Assembly (NCBI RefSeq): GCF_029893635.1
Contig: NZ_JARXYR010000002.1
Span: 2,393,001 to 2,457,000 of the forward strand
Direction of reading: 5' to 3'
Source of the DNA: Variovorax sp. TBS-050B
GTDB taxonomy: Bacteria > Pseudomonadota > Gammaproteobacteria > Burkholderiales > Burkholderiaceae_C
DNA: 64,000 bases
Both the position numbers and the translations under genes were made by a program. The notes below the pieces were generated by a model. That model was not told where the DNA came from. It searched no databases and saw nothing but the letters and a program-made list of their open reading frames with translations. Each line of letters opens with the position of its first letter. The stretch's first letter is position 1. Of this stretch, positions 1 to 8,686 are shown piece after piece.

Positions 1-1
1 C

Positions 2-655
2 GCGAAGGTGGGCATGCAGCCGATCATCGCGACGCTGATCCTGATGGTGGCGGGCCGCGGCATCGCGCAGCTCGTGACCGACGGGCAGATCATCACCATC
101 TACTACAAGCCTTTCTTCTTCCTCGGCAGCGGTTACCTGCTTGGGCTGCCGTTCTCGCTCTTCATCGTGGCGGCGGTGTTCGTGCTGCTGTACCTCGCGA
201 TCACGCGCACCGCGCTCGGCCTGTTCATCCAGGCGGTGGGCATCAATCCGACCGCGGCGCGCGTGGCGGGCGTGCAGTCGCGGCGGCTCGTCGTCGGCGC
301 CTATGCCTTCTGCGGCGCCTGCGCGGGCGTCGCGGGGCTGCTGATCAGTTCCAACGTCAAGAGCGCGGACGGCAACAACGCCGGCCAGTTGCTCGAACTC
401 GACGCGATCCTCGCGGTCACGCTCGGCGGCACCGCGCTCACCGGCGGGCGCTTCAGCCTCATGGGCAGCGTGATCGGCGCGCTGATCATCCAGACGCTGA
501 CCTACGCGATCTACTCGATGGGCGTGCCGCCCGAGATCAACCTCGTGGTCAAGGCGGTGGTGGTGTTCGCGGTGATGCTGCTGCAGTCGCCCGAGTTCCG
601 CACGCAGCTGCGCGTGCTGGTGCAGCGGCCGGTGCACGACGGAGGTGCCGCATGA
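2..655 (+). CDS. ytfT: Sugar ABC transporter permease, YtfT-like (5' partial)
   Basis: This is the C-terminal 217 residues of an inner-membrane permease of the ribose/galactose-type ABC family; the reading frame is open to the window edge, so the true start lies upstream. The visible protein opens with VGMQPIIATLILMVAGRG, which closely resembles E. coli YtfT, a galactofuranose permease. It keeps the family's cytoplasmic loop region (ELDAILAVTLGGTALTGG) and several membrane segments. Its stop overlaps the start of the next permease gene in an ATGA arrangement, so the two are cotranslated and probably form a heterodimeric channel. The binding protein and ATPase would be expected upstream, outside the window. 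The downstream arabonate genes suggest L-arabinose or a related aldose as substrate (inference). Confidence 0.85.
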   Translation, partial: AKVGMQPIIATLILMVAGRGIAQLVTDGQIITIYYKPFFFLGSGYLLGLPFSLFIVAAVFVLLYLAITRTALGLFIQAVGINPTAARVAGVQSRRLVVGAYAFCGACAGVAGLLISSNVKSADGNNAGQLLELDAILAVTLGGTALTGGRFSLMGSVIGALIIQTLTYAIYSMGVPPEINLVVKAVVVFAVMLLQSPEFRTQLRVLVQRPVHDGGAA

Positions 656-1677
656 GCGCCGTGATGCAGAGCGCGTCGGCGCCAAAGCCCACGTCCGCGC
701 CCGGTGCGGGGCGGAAGGGGCTCAACCCCAAGTACCTGCCGCTCGCGGCCACGGTGTCGCTGTTCGTGCTGATGGCCACGCTCGGCTCGGTGTTCTACGA
801 CGGCTTCTTCTCGGCCCAGGTGTTCCTGAACCTGCTCATCGACAACGCCTTCCTGATCGTGGTGGCGGTGGGCATGACCTTCGTGATCCTCTCGGGGGGA
901 ATCGACCTGTCGGTGGGCTCGGTGATCGCGCTCACCACCATGGTGTCGGCCGCGCTGGTCGAGAAGCACGGCTGGAGCCCGGCGGTCGTGATTCCGCTCG
1001 TGCTCGCGATGGGCACGGCCTTCGGCGCCTTCATGGGCTTCCTGATCGAGCGCTTCCGGCTGCAGCCTTTCATCGTCACGCTCGCGGGCATGTTCCTCGC
1101 GCGCGGGCTGTGCTATCTCATCAGCATCGACTCGATCAGCATCACGAACGAGTTCTATGCCCAGGTCTCGCAGGTCCGCATCCCGGTCTGGGGCGAGGCC
1201 TCGCTCTCGATCAGCGCGGTGATCGCGGTCGCGGTGCTGCTCGCGGCGATCTTCATCGCCCACTGCACGCCCTTCGGTCGCACGGTCTACGCGATCGGCG
1301 GCAGCGAGCATTCGGCGATGCTGATGGGCCTGCCGGTGCGGCGCACGCTGGTCGGGGTCTACACGCTCTCGGGCTTCTGCTCGGCGCTCGCGGGCGTGAT
1401 CTTCACCTTCTACATGCTCTCGGGCTACGGCCTGCATGCGCTGGGCCTCGAGCTCGACGCCATCGCGGCGGTGGTGATCGGCGGCACGCTGCTCACGGGC
1501 GGCGTGGGCTACGTGGCCGGCACGCTGTTCGGCGTGCTGATGCTCGGGATCATCCAGACCCTCATCTCGTTCGACGGCACGCTGAGCTCGTGGTGGACGC
1601 GCATCGTCGTCGGCGCGCTGCTCTTCGTCTTCTGCCTGCTGCAACGCTTCTTCACCTCGCGCGCACCGCGCCGCTGA
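652..1677 (+). CDS. yjfF: Sugar ABC transporter permease, YjfF-like
   Basis: A 341-residue inner-membrane permease, partner of the YtfT-like gene it overlaps by 4 nt. It carries the hallmark GMTFVILSGGIDLSVGSVIA segment of ribose-family permeases and a C-terminal FDGTLSSWWTRIVVGALLF stretch very close to E. coli YjfF. About eight to ten hydrophobic segments are visible, and the length matches the family. An N-terminal extension of about 20 residues rich in Ala, Pro and Ser precedes the first membrane segment. The gene ends 6 nt before the arabonate dehydratase start, so transporter and catabolic genes are probably one operon. Substrate is inferred from context as L-arabinose or D-galactose; the sequence alone does not settle this. 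Confidence 0.9.
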   Translation: MSAVMQSASAPKPTSAPGAGRKGLNPKYLPLAATVSLFVLMATLGSVFYDGFFSAQVFLNLLIDNAFLIVVAVGMTFVILSGGIDLSVGSVIALTTMVSAALVEKHGWSPAVVIPLVLAMGTAFGAFMGFLIERFRLQPFIVTLAGMFLARGLCYLISIDSISITNEFYAQVSQVRIPVWGEASLSISAVIAVAVLLAAIFIAHCTPFGRTVYAIGGSEHSAMLMGLPVRRTLVGVYTLSGFCSALAGVIFTFYMLSGYGLHALGLELDAIAAVVIGGTLLTGGVGYVAGTLFGVLMLGIIQTLISFDGTLSSWWTRIVVGALLFVFCLLQRFFTSRAPRR

Positions 1678-1683
1678 TATCCC

Positions 1684-3420
1684 ATGACAAAGAAATTGCG
1701 CTCGACCGAATGGTTCGGCTCCGCCGACAAGAACGGCTTCATGTACCGTAGCTGGATGAAGAACCAGGGCATCCCGGACCACGAGTTCGACGGCCGCCCG
1801 ATCATCGGCATCTGCAACACCTGGTCGGAGCTCACGCCGTGCAACGCGCACTTCCGCAAGATCGCGGAGCATGTGAAGCGCGGCATCTCGGAGGCCGGCG
1901 GCTTCCCGGTGGAGTTCCCGGTGTTCTCGAACGGCGAGTCGAACCTGCGGCCCACCGCGATGCTCACGCGCAACCTCGCGAGCATGGACGTGGAAGAGGC
2001 GATCCGCGGCAACCCGGTGGATGCGGTGGTGCTGCTCACGGGCTGCGACAAGACCACGCCGGCACTGCTGATGGGCGCGGCGAGCTGCGACATCCCGGCC
2101 ATCGTGGTCACGGGCGGGCCGATGCTCAACGGCAAGCTCGACGGCAAGAACATCGGCTCCGGCACGGCCGTGTGGCAGCTGCACGAATCGCTCAAGGCCG
2201 GCGAGATCGGCCTGCACCAGTTCCTTTCGGCCGAGGCCGGCATGTCGCGCTCGGCCGGCACCTGCAACACCATGGGCACGGCCTCGACCATGGCCTGCAT
2301 GGCCGAGGCGCTCGGCACCTCGCTGCCGCACAACGCGGCGATTCCGGCGGTCGACGCGCGGCGCTACGTGCTGGCGCAGATGTCGGGCATGCGCGCGGTC
2401 GAGATGGCGAAGGAGGGGCTCACGCTGTCGAAGATCCTGACGCGCGAGGCCTTCGAGAACGCGATCCGCGTCAACGCGGCGATCGGCGGCTCGACCAATG
2501 CGGTGATCCACCTGAAGGCGATCGCGGGCCGTATCGGCGTGCCGCTCGAACTCGAGGACTGGACCCGCATCGGCAGCCACACGCCGACCATCGTCGACCT
2601 GATGCCTTCGGGCCGCTTCCTGATGGAGGAGTTCTACTACGCGGGCGGCCTGCCCGCGGTGCTGCGCCGTCTGGGCGAGAACGGCCTGCTGCCGCATCCC
2701 GATGCACTCACGGTCAACGGACGCTCGCTCTGGGACAACGTGCGCGATGCGCCGAGCCTCGACGACGAGGTGATCCGCCCGCTCGACAAGCCGCTGATCG
2801 CCGACGGCGGCATCCGCATCCTGCGCGGCAACCTGTCGCCGCGCGGCGCGGTGCTCAAGCCCTCGGCCGCCTCGCCGGAGCTGCTGAAGCACCGGGGCCG
2901 GGCGGTGGTGTTCGAGAACCTCGAGCACTACAAGGAACGCATCGTCGACGAATCGCTCGAGGTCGATGCGAGCTCCGTGCTGGTGATGAAGAACTGCGGC
3001 CCCAAGGGCTACCCCGGCATGGCCGAGGTCGGCAACATGGGCCTGCCGCCCAAGCTGCTGCGCCAGGGCATCAAGGACATGGTGCGCATCTCCGACGCGC
3101 GCATGAGCGGCACCGCCTATGGCACCGTGGTGCTGCACGTGGCGCCCGAGGCCGCCGACCGCGGTCCGCTGGCGGCGGTGCGCGACGGCGACTGGATCGA
3201 GCTCGACTGCGATGCCGGCCGCCTGCATCTGGACATCAGCGATGAAGAGCTGGCGTCGCGCCTCGCTTCGCTGTCGGCTTCGGACACCCAGCCGATGAGC
3301 ACGCGCGGCGGCGGCTACCAGAAGCTCTACGTCAACCACGTGCTGCAGGCCGACGAGGGCTGCGACTTCGATTTCCTGGTCGGCTGCAGAGGCTCGGCCG
3401 TGCCGCGCCATTCGCACTGA
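1684..3420 (+). CDS. L-arabinonate dehydratase (IlvD/Edd family)
   Basis: A 578-residue Fe-S dehydratase of the IlvD/Edd family, closely similar along its length to Rhizobium L-arabinonate dehydratase. That enzyme converts L-arabinonate to L-2-keto-3-deoxyarabonate. The three expected [2Fe-2S] cysteines are visible: Cys53 in TPCNAH, Cys121 in GCDKTTP and Cys194 in GTCNTMGTAST. The catalytic serine lies in SDARMSGTAYG near residue 474. Length and C-terminal ending (GCRGSAVPRHSH) fit the sugar-acid branch rather than the roughly 560-residue IlvD of valine synthesis. It follows the sugar permeases by 6 nt and precedes a 2-keto-3-deoxyarabonate dehydratase, which supports an arabonate role. Activity on D-fuconate or D-galactonate cannot be excluded. 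Confidence 0.85.
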   Translation: MTKKLRSTEWFGSADKNGFMYRSWMKNQGIPDHEFDGRPIIGICNTWSELTPCNAHFRKIAEHVKRGISEAGGFPVEFPVFSNGESNLRPTAMLTRNLASMDVEEAIRGNPVDAVVLLTGCDKTTPALLMGAASCDIPAIVVTGGPMLNGKLDGKNIGSGTAVWQLHESLKAGEIGLHQFLSAEAGMSRSAGTCNTMGTASTMACMAEALGTSLPHNAAIPAVDARRYVLAQMSGMRAVEMAKEGLTLSKILTREAFENAIRVNAAIGGSTNAVIHLKAIAGRIGVPLELEDWTRIGSHTPTIVDLMPSGRFLMEEFYYAGGLPAVLRRLGENGLLPHPDALTVNGRSLWDNVRDAPSLDDEVIRPLDKPLIADGGIRILRGNLSPRGAVLKPSAASPELLKHRGRAVVFENLEHYKERIVDESLEVDASSVLVMKNCGPKGYPGMAEVGNMGLPPKLLRQGIKDMVRISDARMSGTAYGTVVLHVAPEAADRGPLAAVRDGDWIELDCDAGRLHLDISDEELASRLASLSASDTQPMSTRGGGYQKLYVNHVLQADEGCDFDFLVGCRGSAVPRHSH

Positions 3421-3427
3421 AATGAAG

Positions 3428-3550
3428 GCGGACAGCCGGACGCAGAGGACGCGAAGGATTCGCGAAAGGCGCGAAAAAGAAAATCAAAATTTTCTGTTCC
3501 CTTTCGCGTCCTTCGCGGAATCTTCGCGTCCTCTGCGTCCGGCAATCCGC
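3428..3550. repeat. Long imperfect palindromic repeat, copy 1
   Basis: The left arm (GCGGACAGCCGGACGCAGAG...) and the reverse complement of the right arm (GCGGATTGCCGGACGCAGAG...) match almost base for base over about 50 nt, around an AT-rich centre (AAAATCAAAATTTTC). A shorter tandem motif of type GCGAAGG/GCGAAAGG recurs inside each arm. A second copy lies at 19005-19146. Both sit between consecutive same-strand genes of a catabolic or transport unit, so as RNA the element would fold into a long hairpin that could affect mRNA stability or downstream expression. There is no coding sequence and no transposase. Confidence 0.85.
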
Positions 3551-3582
3551 TCCCGCTCCCGAACTGACATCTTCGACACACC

Positions 3583-4500
3583 ATGACCCCCAGATACCGC
3601 GGCATCTTCCCGGTGGTGCCCACCACCTTCACTGAACAGGGCGCGCTCGACCTCGAAAGCCAGAAGCGCTGCGTCGACTTCATGATCGACGCCGGCTCCG
3701 ACGGCCTGTGCATCCTCGCCAATTTCTCGGAGCAGTTCGTGCTGTCCGACGAAGAGCGCGAAGTGCTCACGCGCACGGTGCTCGAGCATGTGGCGGGCCG
3801 GGTGCCTGTGATCGTGACGACCACGCACTACAGCACCCGGGTCTGCGCCGAGCGCAGCCGGCGCGCGCAGGACATGGGCGCGGCGATGCTGATGGTGATG
3901 CCGCCCTACCATGGCGCGACCTTCCGCGTGCCCGAGCCGCAGATCTACGAGTTCTATGCAGGCCTCTCGGACGCGGTGCGCATTCCGATCATGATCCAGG
4001 ACGCGCCCGCGAGCGGCACCGTGCTGTCGGCCGCCTTCCTCGCGCGCATGGCGCGCGAGATCGAGCAGGTTGCGTACTTCAAGATCGAGACCGCGGGCGC
4101 GGCCTCGAAGCTGCGCGAGCTGATCCGGCTCGGCGGCGATGCGATCGAGGGCCCGTGGGACGGCGAGGAGGCGATCACGCTGATGCCCGACCTCGATGCC
4201 GGTGCCACCGGCTCGATGACGGGTGGCGGCTATCCGGACGGCATCCGCCCGATCATCGAAGCGCACCGCGCCGGTGACCGCGACAAGGCCTTCGCGCTCT
4301 ACCAGCAGTGGCTGCCGCTGATCAACTACGAGAACCGCCAGGCGGGGCTGCTCGCATGCAAGGCGCTGATGAAGGAGGGCGGTGTGATCGCCTGCGAGGC
4401 GCCGCGGCATCCGCTGCCGGCGCTGCATCCCGAAACGCGCGCCGGGCTGATCGAGACCGCGAAGCGCCTCGATCCGCTGGTGCTGCGCTGGGGACGCTGA
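3583..4500 (+). CDS. L-2-keto-3-deoxyarabonate dehydratase (DHDPS/NAL family)
   Basis: A 305-residue TIM-barrel protein of the dihydrodipicolinate synthase/N-acetylneuraminate lyase family. The Schiff-base lysine is Lys167 in AYFKIE. The segment ILANFSEQF replaces the usual GTTGE-type motif and is typical of L-2-keto-3-deoxyarabonate dehydratases, which convert the product of the preceding dehydratase to alpha-ketoglutarate semialdehyde. Together with the arabonate dehydratase this gives the core of the non-phosphorylative L-arabinose route; a semialdehyde dehydrogenase would complete it outside the window. The gene is separated from its upstream neighbour by a 162-nt gap filled by a palindromic repeat. 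An aldolase function is less likely given the neighbour. Confidence 0.82.
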   Translation: MTPRYRGIFPVVPTTFTEQGALDLESQKRCVDFMIDAGSDGLCILANFSEQFVLSDEEREVLTRTVLEHVAGRVPVIVTTTHYSTRVCAERSRRAQDMGAAMLMVMPPYHGATFRVPEPQIYEFYAGLSDAVRIPIMIQDAPASGTVLSAAFLARMAREIEQVAYFKIETAGAASKLRELIRLGGDAIEGPWDGEEAITLMPDLDAGATGSMTGGGYPDGIRPIIEAHRAGDRDKAFALYQQWLPLINYENRQAGLLACKALMKEGGVIACEAPRHPLPALHPETRAGLIETAKRLDPLVLRWGR

Positions 4501-4536
4501 AGGAAGAAAAAAGAAGAGGAGGAGAGCGGAAGGTCT

Positions 4537-4791
4537 TCAGCTCTTCTCGAGCTCGCTGACCTGCAGCGACAGGTCGAACAGCTTCGACTTGCTTGCGTAG
4601 TAGCGGTCGAGCCGCCATTCCTTCAGGATGTCGATCGCGAGTTCGAAGCTCTTGTAGTCGAGGTTGTAGAGCGTGACCAGTTCGAAGCTGCGCTCCGATT
4701 CGAGCGCCAGCACGAGCTGGGCAAGGATCTTGGCCGATTCATTGGCCGGGTCCGTTTCGATGAACCGGCGGGCGACCTTGATGGCATTCAT
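4537..4791 (-). CDS. Conserved hypothetical protein, 84 aa
   Basis: A small soluble protein of 84 residues with no signal peptide or membrane segment. It is mostly helical by eye (ETDPANESAKILAQLVLALE) and has a charged C-terminus (QVSELEKS). A GAGGA ribosome-binding site lies about 10 nt before the ATG at 4791. Amino-acid composition is balanced, with Ile, Asn, Tyr and Lys, unlike the Arg/Ala-rich shadows common in this GC-rich DNA, which supports a real gene. It stands alone between the arabonate operon (convergent) and the secreted-protein pair. I do not recognise a family and assign no function. Confidence 0.75.
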   Translation of the reverse strand: MNAIKVARRFIETDPANESAKILAQLVLALESERSFELVTLYNLDYKSFELAIDILKEWRLDRYYASKSKLFDLSLQVSELEKS

Positions 4792-4935
4792 TGGAAAGTG
4801 TTCCTCGGTAGGCAGAGACCGGGAACTATAGCTATCAGCCTCTCAGGCTTTGTGACAGAAATATGACATGCAAGGCCATCGCCGCCGCGGGCGGCGGGCG
4901 ATGGCAAGGTGGCGGGTTGGTCTTCGCTGTGCCGC

Positions 4936-5439
4936 TCAGCGCACCGGGACCGGCGCCGGCATCGGCGCCGGCATGCGCTCGACGGGCGCCACGATCGGCG
5001 CCGGCGCGCGCGAGGGCGCCGGCATCGGAGCCGGCATCGCGGCGGGCGCGGGCATGACGACGGTGGTGACCGATTCGCGGATCACGCCGCCGCCCATCAC
5101 GCTGCCGTCGACGGCGCCGGTGGTGTTGCCGGCACTGCCGAGCACGCGCGCTTCGCAGTCGGCGCGGTCGGCCGGAGGCTGCAGGTTGCAGCGCGCGAGC
5201 GCATTGGCGCGGTAGTCGGGCGCGCTGGTCAGGCCGCCGCGTGCGGCTTCCTGGCGCGCGGCGCCGGCTTCACGGATGCAGGCGGCGCGGTCCTGCTGAT
5301 TGTGTCCGCAGACCGAGAGCTCCTGCTGGTAGGTGGAATCGCCGCGGCGCGTCTGGGCCGAGGCGGGCGCGAGGACGGCGGCCAGGCCGCCCGCGGCAAC
5401 GAGGGCGGCAATCATCGAACGGGTGCGAAGGCTGTTCAT
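4936..5439 (-). CDS. Secreted Cys-containing protein with Pro/Ala-rich tail, paralogue A
   Basis: A 167-residue protein with a Sec signal peptide (MNSLRTRSMIAALVAAGGLAAVLAPASAQ, cleavage after ASA). The mature part has a core with paired cysteines: CGHNQQDRAACIREAGAARQ, then ANALARCNLQPPADRADCEAR. A GSVMGGGVIRESV segment follows, then a low-complexity PAPMPAP tail. The core repeats in the next gene upstream (5531-5953), so the two are tandem paralogues. An AAGGAG ribosome-binding site precedes the ATG. It should be periplasmic or cell-surface. I do not recognise a named family; the tail resembles a flexible cell-wall-spanning linker (inference). Confidence 0.75.
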   Translation of the reverse strand: MNSLRTRSMIAALVAAGGLAAVLAPASAQTRRGDSTYQQELSVCGHNQQDRAACIREAGAARQEAARGGLTSAPDYRANALARCNLQPPADRADCEARVLGSAGNTTGAVDGSVMGGGVIRESVTTVVMPAPAAMPAPMPAPSRAPAPIVAPVERMPAPMPAPVPVR

Positions 5440-5530
5440 GGTGTGCTCCTTGGAGTGACCTGAAACGAGGGAAAAGATTGGAACGCGGCCGGGCCTCGGC
5501 GGTTCCGCTCCGGCAGGGCCGCGACGGGGC

Positions 5531-5953
5531 TCAGCGTGTGGGTGCGGCCGGCTGCGGCGGCAGCGGCGCGACGGTCTTGCGGATCACGCCGCCGCCCATC
5601 ACGCTGCCTTCGGTGCTCGTGCGGGCGCCGCCCTGCAGGCGCGCCTCGCAGTCGGCACGGTCGGCCGCGGGCTGTTCGCGGCAGCGCGCCATGGCATTGG
5701 CGTCGTAGCGGCCGGGGCTGGCGCTGGTCAGGCCGTTGCGTGCGGCTTCCTGGCGCGCGGCGCCGGCTTCGCGCAGGCAGGCGGCGCGGTCCTGCTGCAC
5801 GCCGTCGCAGGCGGCGCGCTCAGCCGCGGCGCTTGGTTGCTGCGCAGGCTGTGCGCGCACGACCGAGGCGCCGGCGGCGAGAAAGACGCATGCCGCGAAA
5901 AAGGTGGCAGCGGCAAGAGGCGATCGGGAACGGACAGTGGCTGTTCTTCTCAT
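5531..5953 (-). CDS. Secreted Cys-containing protein, paralogue B
   Basis: A 140-residue protein starting at the ATG at 5953, preceded by AGGAG. The signal peptide begins MRRTATVRSRSPLAAATFFA and ends near VVRAQ. The mature core (CDGVQQDRAACLREAGAARQ, then ANAMARCREQPAADRADCEAR, then GSVMGGGVIRKTV) matches paralogue A almost motif for motif. Paralogue A's long PAPMPAP tail is replaced by a short PLPPQPAAPTR. The same reading frame stays open far upstream into the cyanophycin gene, but the signal peptide and ribosome-binding site fix the start here. The four conserved cysteines suggest two disulphides in the periplasm. Function unknown. Confidence 0.75.
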   Translation of the reverse strand: MRRTATVRSRSPLAAATFFAACVFLAAGASVVRAQPAQQPSAAAERAACDGVQQDRAACLREAGAARQEAARNGLTSASPGRYDANAMARCREQPAADRADCEARLQGGARTSTEGSVMGGGVIRKTVAPLPPQPAAPTR

Positions 5954-6102
5954 CGGGTGCTCCTGGTTGGGCCGCACCCTCCGAGGAGCACGACCGGAGC
6001 GCCAGTGTGGGCGCACGACCCGCCCGCGGCCTGTGGGACGGCACAGACACCCGCCCCGGCCGGACTCGCCGATCCGTGTGGGACTGATCCGGCAGCGCCG
6101 GC

Positions 6103-8670
6103 TCAGCCCTCGGAGATGCGCTGGGCGAGGTGCGCGAGCGCTTCGTCGACCTGATCGACGAGGATCAGCGACAGATCGCCCGGCTGCAGGCGCGCGAGCG
6201 CGGTGTCGATGGCGATGAATTCGCCCCGGATCTCGTCGATGTAGCGCGTGCGCGCGGCGCCCTGCAGGCCCTGGCGCAGCAGTGCCATCACTTCGCCGTC
6301 GGCACGGCCGCGCTGCGCGGCGTCCTGGTAGAGGATCACGTCGTCGAAGGCCTGGCCGAGGATCGCGGTCTGGTCGCGGATGTCGGAATCGCGCCGGTCG
6401 CCCGCGCCGCTGATGACCACCGAGCGCTTCCGCGCCGGCATGGTGTCGACGGCCGACACCAGCGCGCGCATCGCGTCGGTGTTGTGGCCGTAGTCGGCGA
6501 TCACGGTGGCGCCGCGGTAGTCCATCACGTTGAAGCGGCCCGGCACGCCGGCCGCGTCGTTCATGAAGCTCGCGAGGCCGCTGCGGATGGTGTCCCAGTC
6601 CAGGCCCACGCCCCACGCGGCGGCCACCGCGGCCATCACGTTGTCGACCTGGAAGCCGATGGTGCCGCCGCGCGTGATCGGCACGTCGCGCAATGCGATG
6701 CGCTCGCGCCACGAGCCTTCGGCCGCGACCAGCGTGTCGTTGTCGATGTAGACCGTGCGCTTGCCCTGCGCGCGGTGCGTGGCCATCACCGGATGCTGGC
6801 GGTCGGCGGCGAAGAAGATCACGTGGCCGGGGCAGCCCGCGGCCATGGCGGCGACGTTCACGTCGGCCGCGTTGAGCACCGCATAGCCGTCGGGCGCCAC
6901 GTTGCGCACGATCACGCGCTTGAGCACGGCCAGGTCTTCCACCGTGGTGATGTAGTTCAGCCCCAGGTGGTCGCCGCTGCCGATGTTGGTGACCACGGCC
7001 ACCTGGCAGCGGTCGAAGCCCAGGCCCTCGCGCAGGATGCCGCCGCGCGCGACCTCGAACACCGCGGCGTCGACGTCGGGGTGCATCAGCACGTTGCGCG
7101 CGCTCTTCGGTCCGCTGCAGTCGCCGCTGTCGGTCTGGCGGCCGTCGACGTACACGCCGTCGGTGTTGGTCATGCCGGTGCGCAGGCCGCTCGATGCGAG
7201 CAGGTGGTTGATCAGGCGCGCGGTGGTGGTCTTGCCGTTGGTGCCGGTCACGGCCACCACCGGAATGCGGCCGTCGTCGCCGGGGGCGAAGAGGGTGTCC
7301 ATGATCGCCTCGCCCACGGCGCGGCCGCGGCCGAACGAGGGCGAGATGTGCATGCGCAGCCCCGGGGCCGCATTCACCTCGACCACGCCGCCGTGCTGCT
7401 CCTCGAGCGGACGCAGCACGTTCTCGCACACCATGTCGACGCCGCAGATGTGCAGGCCGACCATCTGCGCCGCATCGACCGCGCGCGCGGCCACTTCGGG
7501 GTGCACGGTGTCGGTCACGTCGGTGGCGGTGCCGCCGGTGGAGAGGTTCGCGTTGTTGCGCAGCACCACGCGCTGGCCGCGCTCGGGCACGCTGTCGGGC
7601 GTGAGGCCCTGGGCCTCGAGCCGGCCGATCGCGATGTCGTCGAGCCGGATCTTGGTGAGCGAGGTCGCGTGGCCTTCGCCGCGCCGCGGATCGAGGTTCA
7701 CCGCATCGACGAGCTGGCGCACGGTGGCGCTGCCGTCGCCGATCACGTGCGGCGGGTCGCGCCGCGCCGCGGCCACGAGCCGGTCGCCGACCACCAGCAG
7801 GCGGAAGTCGAAGCCGGGCAGGAATTTCTCGACCATCACCTCGCCGTAGGCCGCGGCCGATTCGTAGGCCGCCGCGAGCTGCTCGCGCGTGGTGATGTTG
7901 ACCGTCACGCCCTTGCCCTGGTTGCCGTCCTGCGGCTTCACCACCACGGGCAGGCCGATCTCCATCGCGGCGGCCCAGCCGTCGTCGGCATCGGCGACGG
8001 GGCGCCCCAGCGGCACCGGCACGCCGGCGGCATTGAGCAGCTGCTTGGTGAGTTCCTTGTCCTGCGCGATCGATTCGGCCACGCCGCTGGTGCTGTCGAC
8101 CTCGGCCGCCTGGATGCGGCGCTGGCGCGAGCCCCAGCCGAACTGCACCAGGCTGCCGCTCGTGAGCCGGCGGTACGGAATGCCGCGCACCACGGCGGCA
8201 TCGACGATGGAGCCGGTGCTCGGGCCCAGGCGCTCGGATTCGTCGAGGTCGCGCAGCTCGGTGATGGCGGCGGTGGCGTCGAAGGGGGTGTCGTTCTGCG
8301 CGGCGGCGATCAGCGCCTCGGCCAGCGCGAGCGCGCGGCGGCCGACTTCTTCCTCCGAGTACTGGACGACGACCTGGTAGACGCCTTCCTCCATCGTGGG
8401 CGAGGTGTGGCCGAAATTCACCGCGCAGCCGGCCTGGGCCTGCAGCGCAACGGCGGCGTTCTCGAGCACGTGGGCCAGCGCCATCGGCTGGCCGAGCACC
8501 ATCGGATGCAGTTCGCCGATGGTGGGAAAGCGCGCCCGCAGGCGGGCTTCGAAGCCGGGCAGGCGGCTGATGGCGTTCTCGTCGCCTTCGCAGGCCACGA
8601 CGGCCTCGATGGCGGTGTGGCGGCTCCAGAGGTTGGGGCCGCGCAGGGCGCGGGTGCGGGTCACTTTCAT
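6103..8670 (-). CDS. cphA: Cyanophycin synthetase CphA
   Basis: An 855-residue ATP-dependent polymerase that builds cyanophycin (multi-L-arginyl-poly-L-aspartate), a cytoplasmic nitrogen reserve. Domains in order are an N-terminal domain opening with RALRGPNLWSRHTAIEA, an ATP-grasp domain (KPQDGNQGKGV at 245-255, EVNAAPGLRMH at 431-441) and a Mur-ligase-like domain with an intact P-loop TGTNGKTT at 475-482. ADYGHNTDAMR and ISGAGDRRDSD lie in the C-terminal lid region. Length matches the family at about 850-875 residues. The ATG at 8670 is chosen; an in-frame TTG at 8694 would add eight residues. It lies 16 nt after the stop of the paralogous gene and is surely cotranscribed with it. Confidence 0.92.
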   Translation of the reverse strand: MKVTRTRALRGPNLWSRHTAIEAVVACEGDENAISRLPGFEARLRARFPTIGELHPMVLGQPMALAHVLENAAVALQAQAGCAVNFGHTSPTMEEGVYQVVVQYSEEEVGRRALALAEALIAAAQNDTPFDATAAITELRDLDESERLGPSTGSIVDAAVVRGIPYRRLTSGSLVQFGWGSRQRRIQAAEVDSTSGVAESIAQDKELTKQLLNAAGVPVPLGRPVADADDGWAAAMEIGLPVVVKPQDGNQGKGVTVNITTREQLAAAYESAAAYGEVMVEKFLPGFDFRLLVVGDRLVAAARRDPPHVIGDGSATVRQLVDAVNLDPRRGEGHATSLTKIRLDDIAIGRLEAQGLTPDSVPERGQRVVLRNNANLSTGGTATDVTDTVHPEVAARAVDAAQMVGLHICGVDMVCENVLRPLEEQHGGVVEVNAAPGLRMHISPSFGRGRAVGEAIMDTLFAPGDDGRIPVVAVTGTNGKTTTARLINHLLASSGLRTGMTNTDGVYVDGRQTDSGDCSGPKSARNVLMHPDVDAAVFEVARGGILREGLGFDRCQVAVVTNIGSGDHLGLNYITTVEDLAVLKRVIVRNVAPDGYAVLNAADVNVAAMAAGCPGHVIFFAADRQHPVMATHRAQGKRTVYIDNDTLVAAEGSWRERIALRDVPITRGGTIGFQVDNVMAAVAAAWGVGLDWDTIRSGLASFMNDAAGVPGRFNVMDYRGATVIADYGHNTDAMRALVSAVDTMPARKRSVVISGAGDRRDSDIRDQTAILGQAFDDVILYQDAAQRGRADGEVMALLRQGLQGAARTRYIDEIRGEFIAIDTALARLQPGDLSLILVDQVDEALAHLAQRISEG

Positions 8671-8686
8671 GGGGCGGCGCGGCGCA

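Noticed and set aside
511..3417. A 968-codon open frame on the minus strand opposite the arabonate dehydratase and permease genes
   Set aside because: Its product is Arg/His/Ala-rich without any domain, and the plus-strand genes have full family matches; it is an antisense shadow of GC-rich codons.
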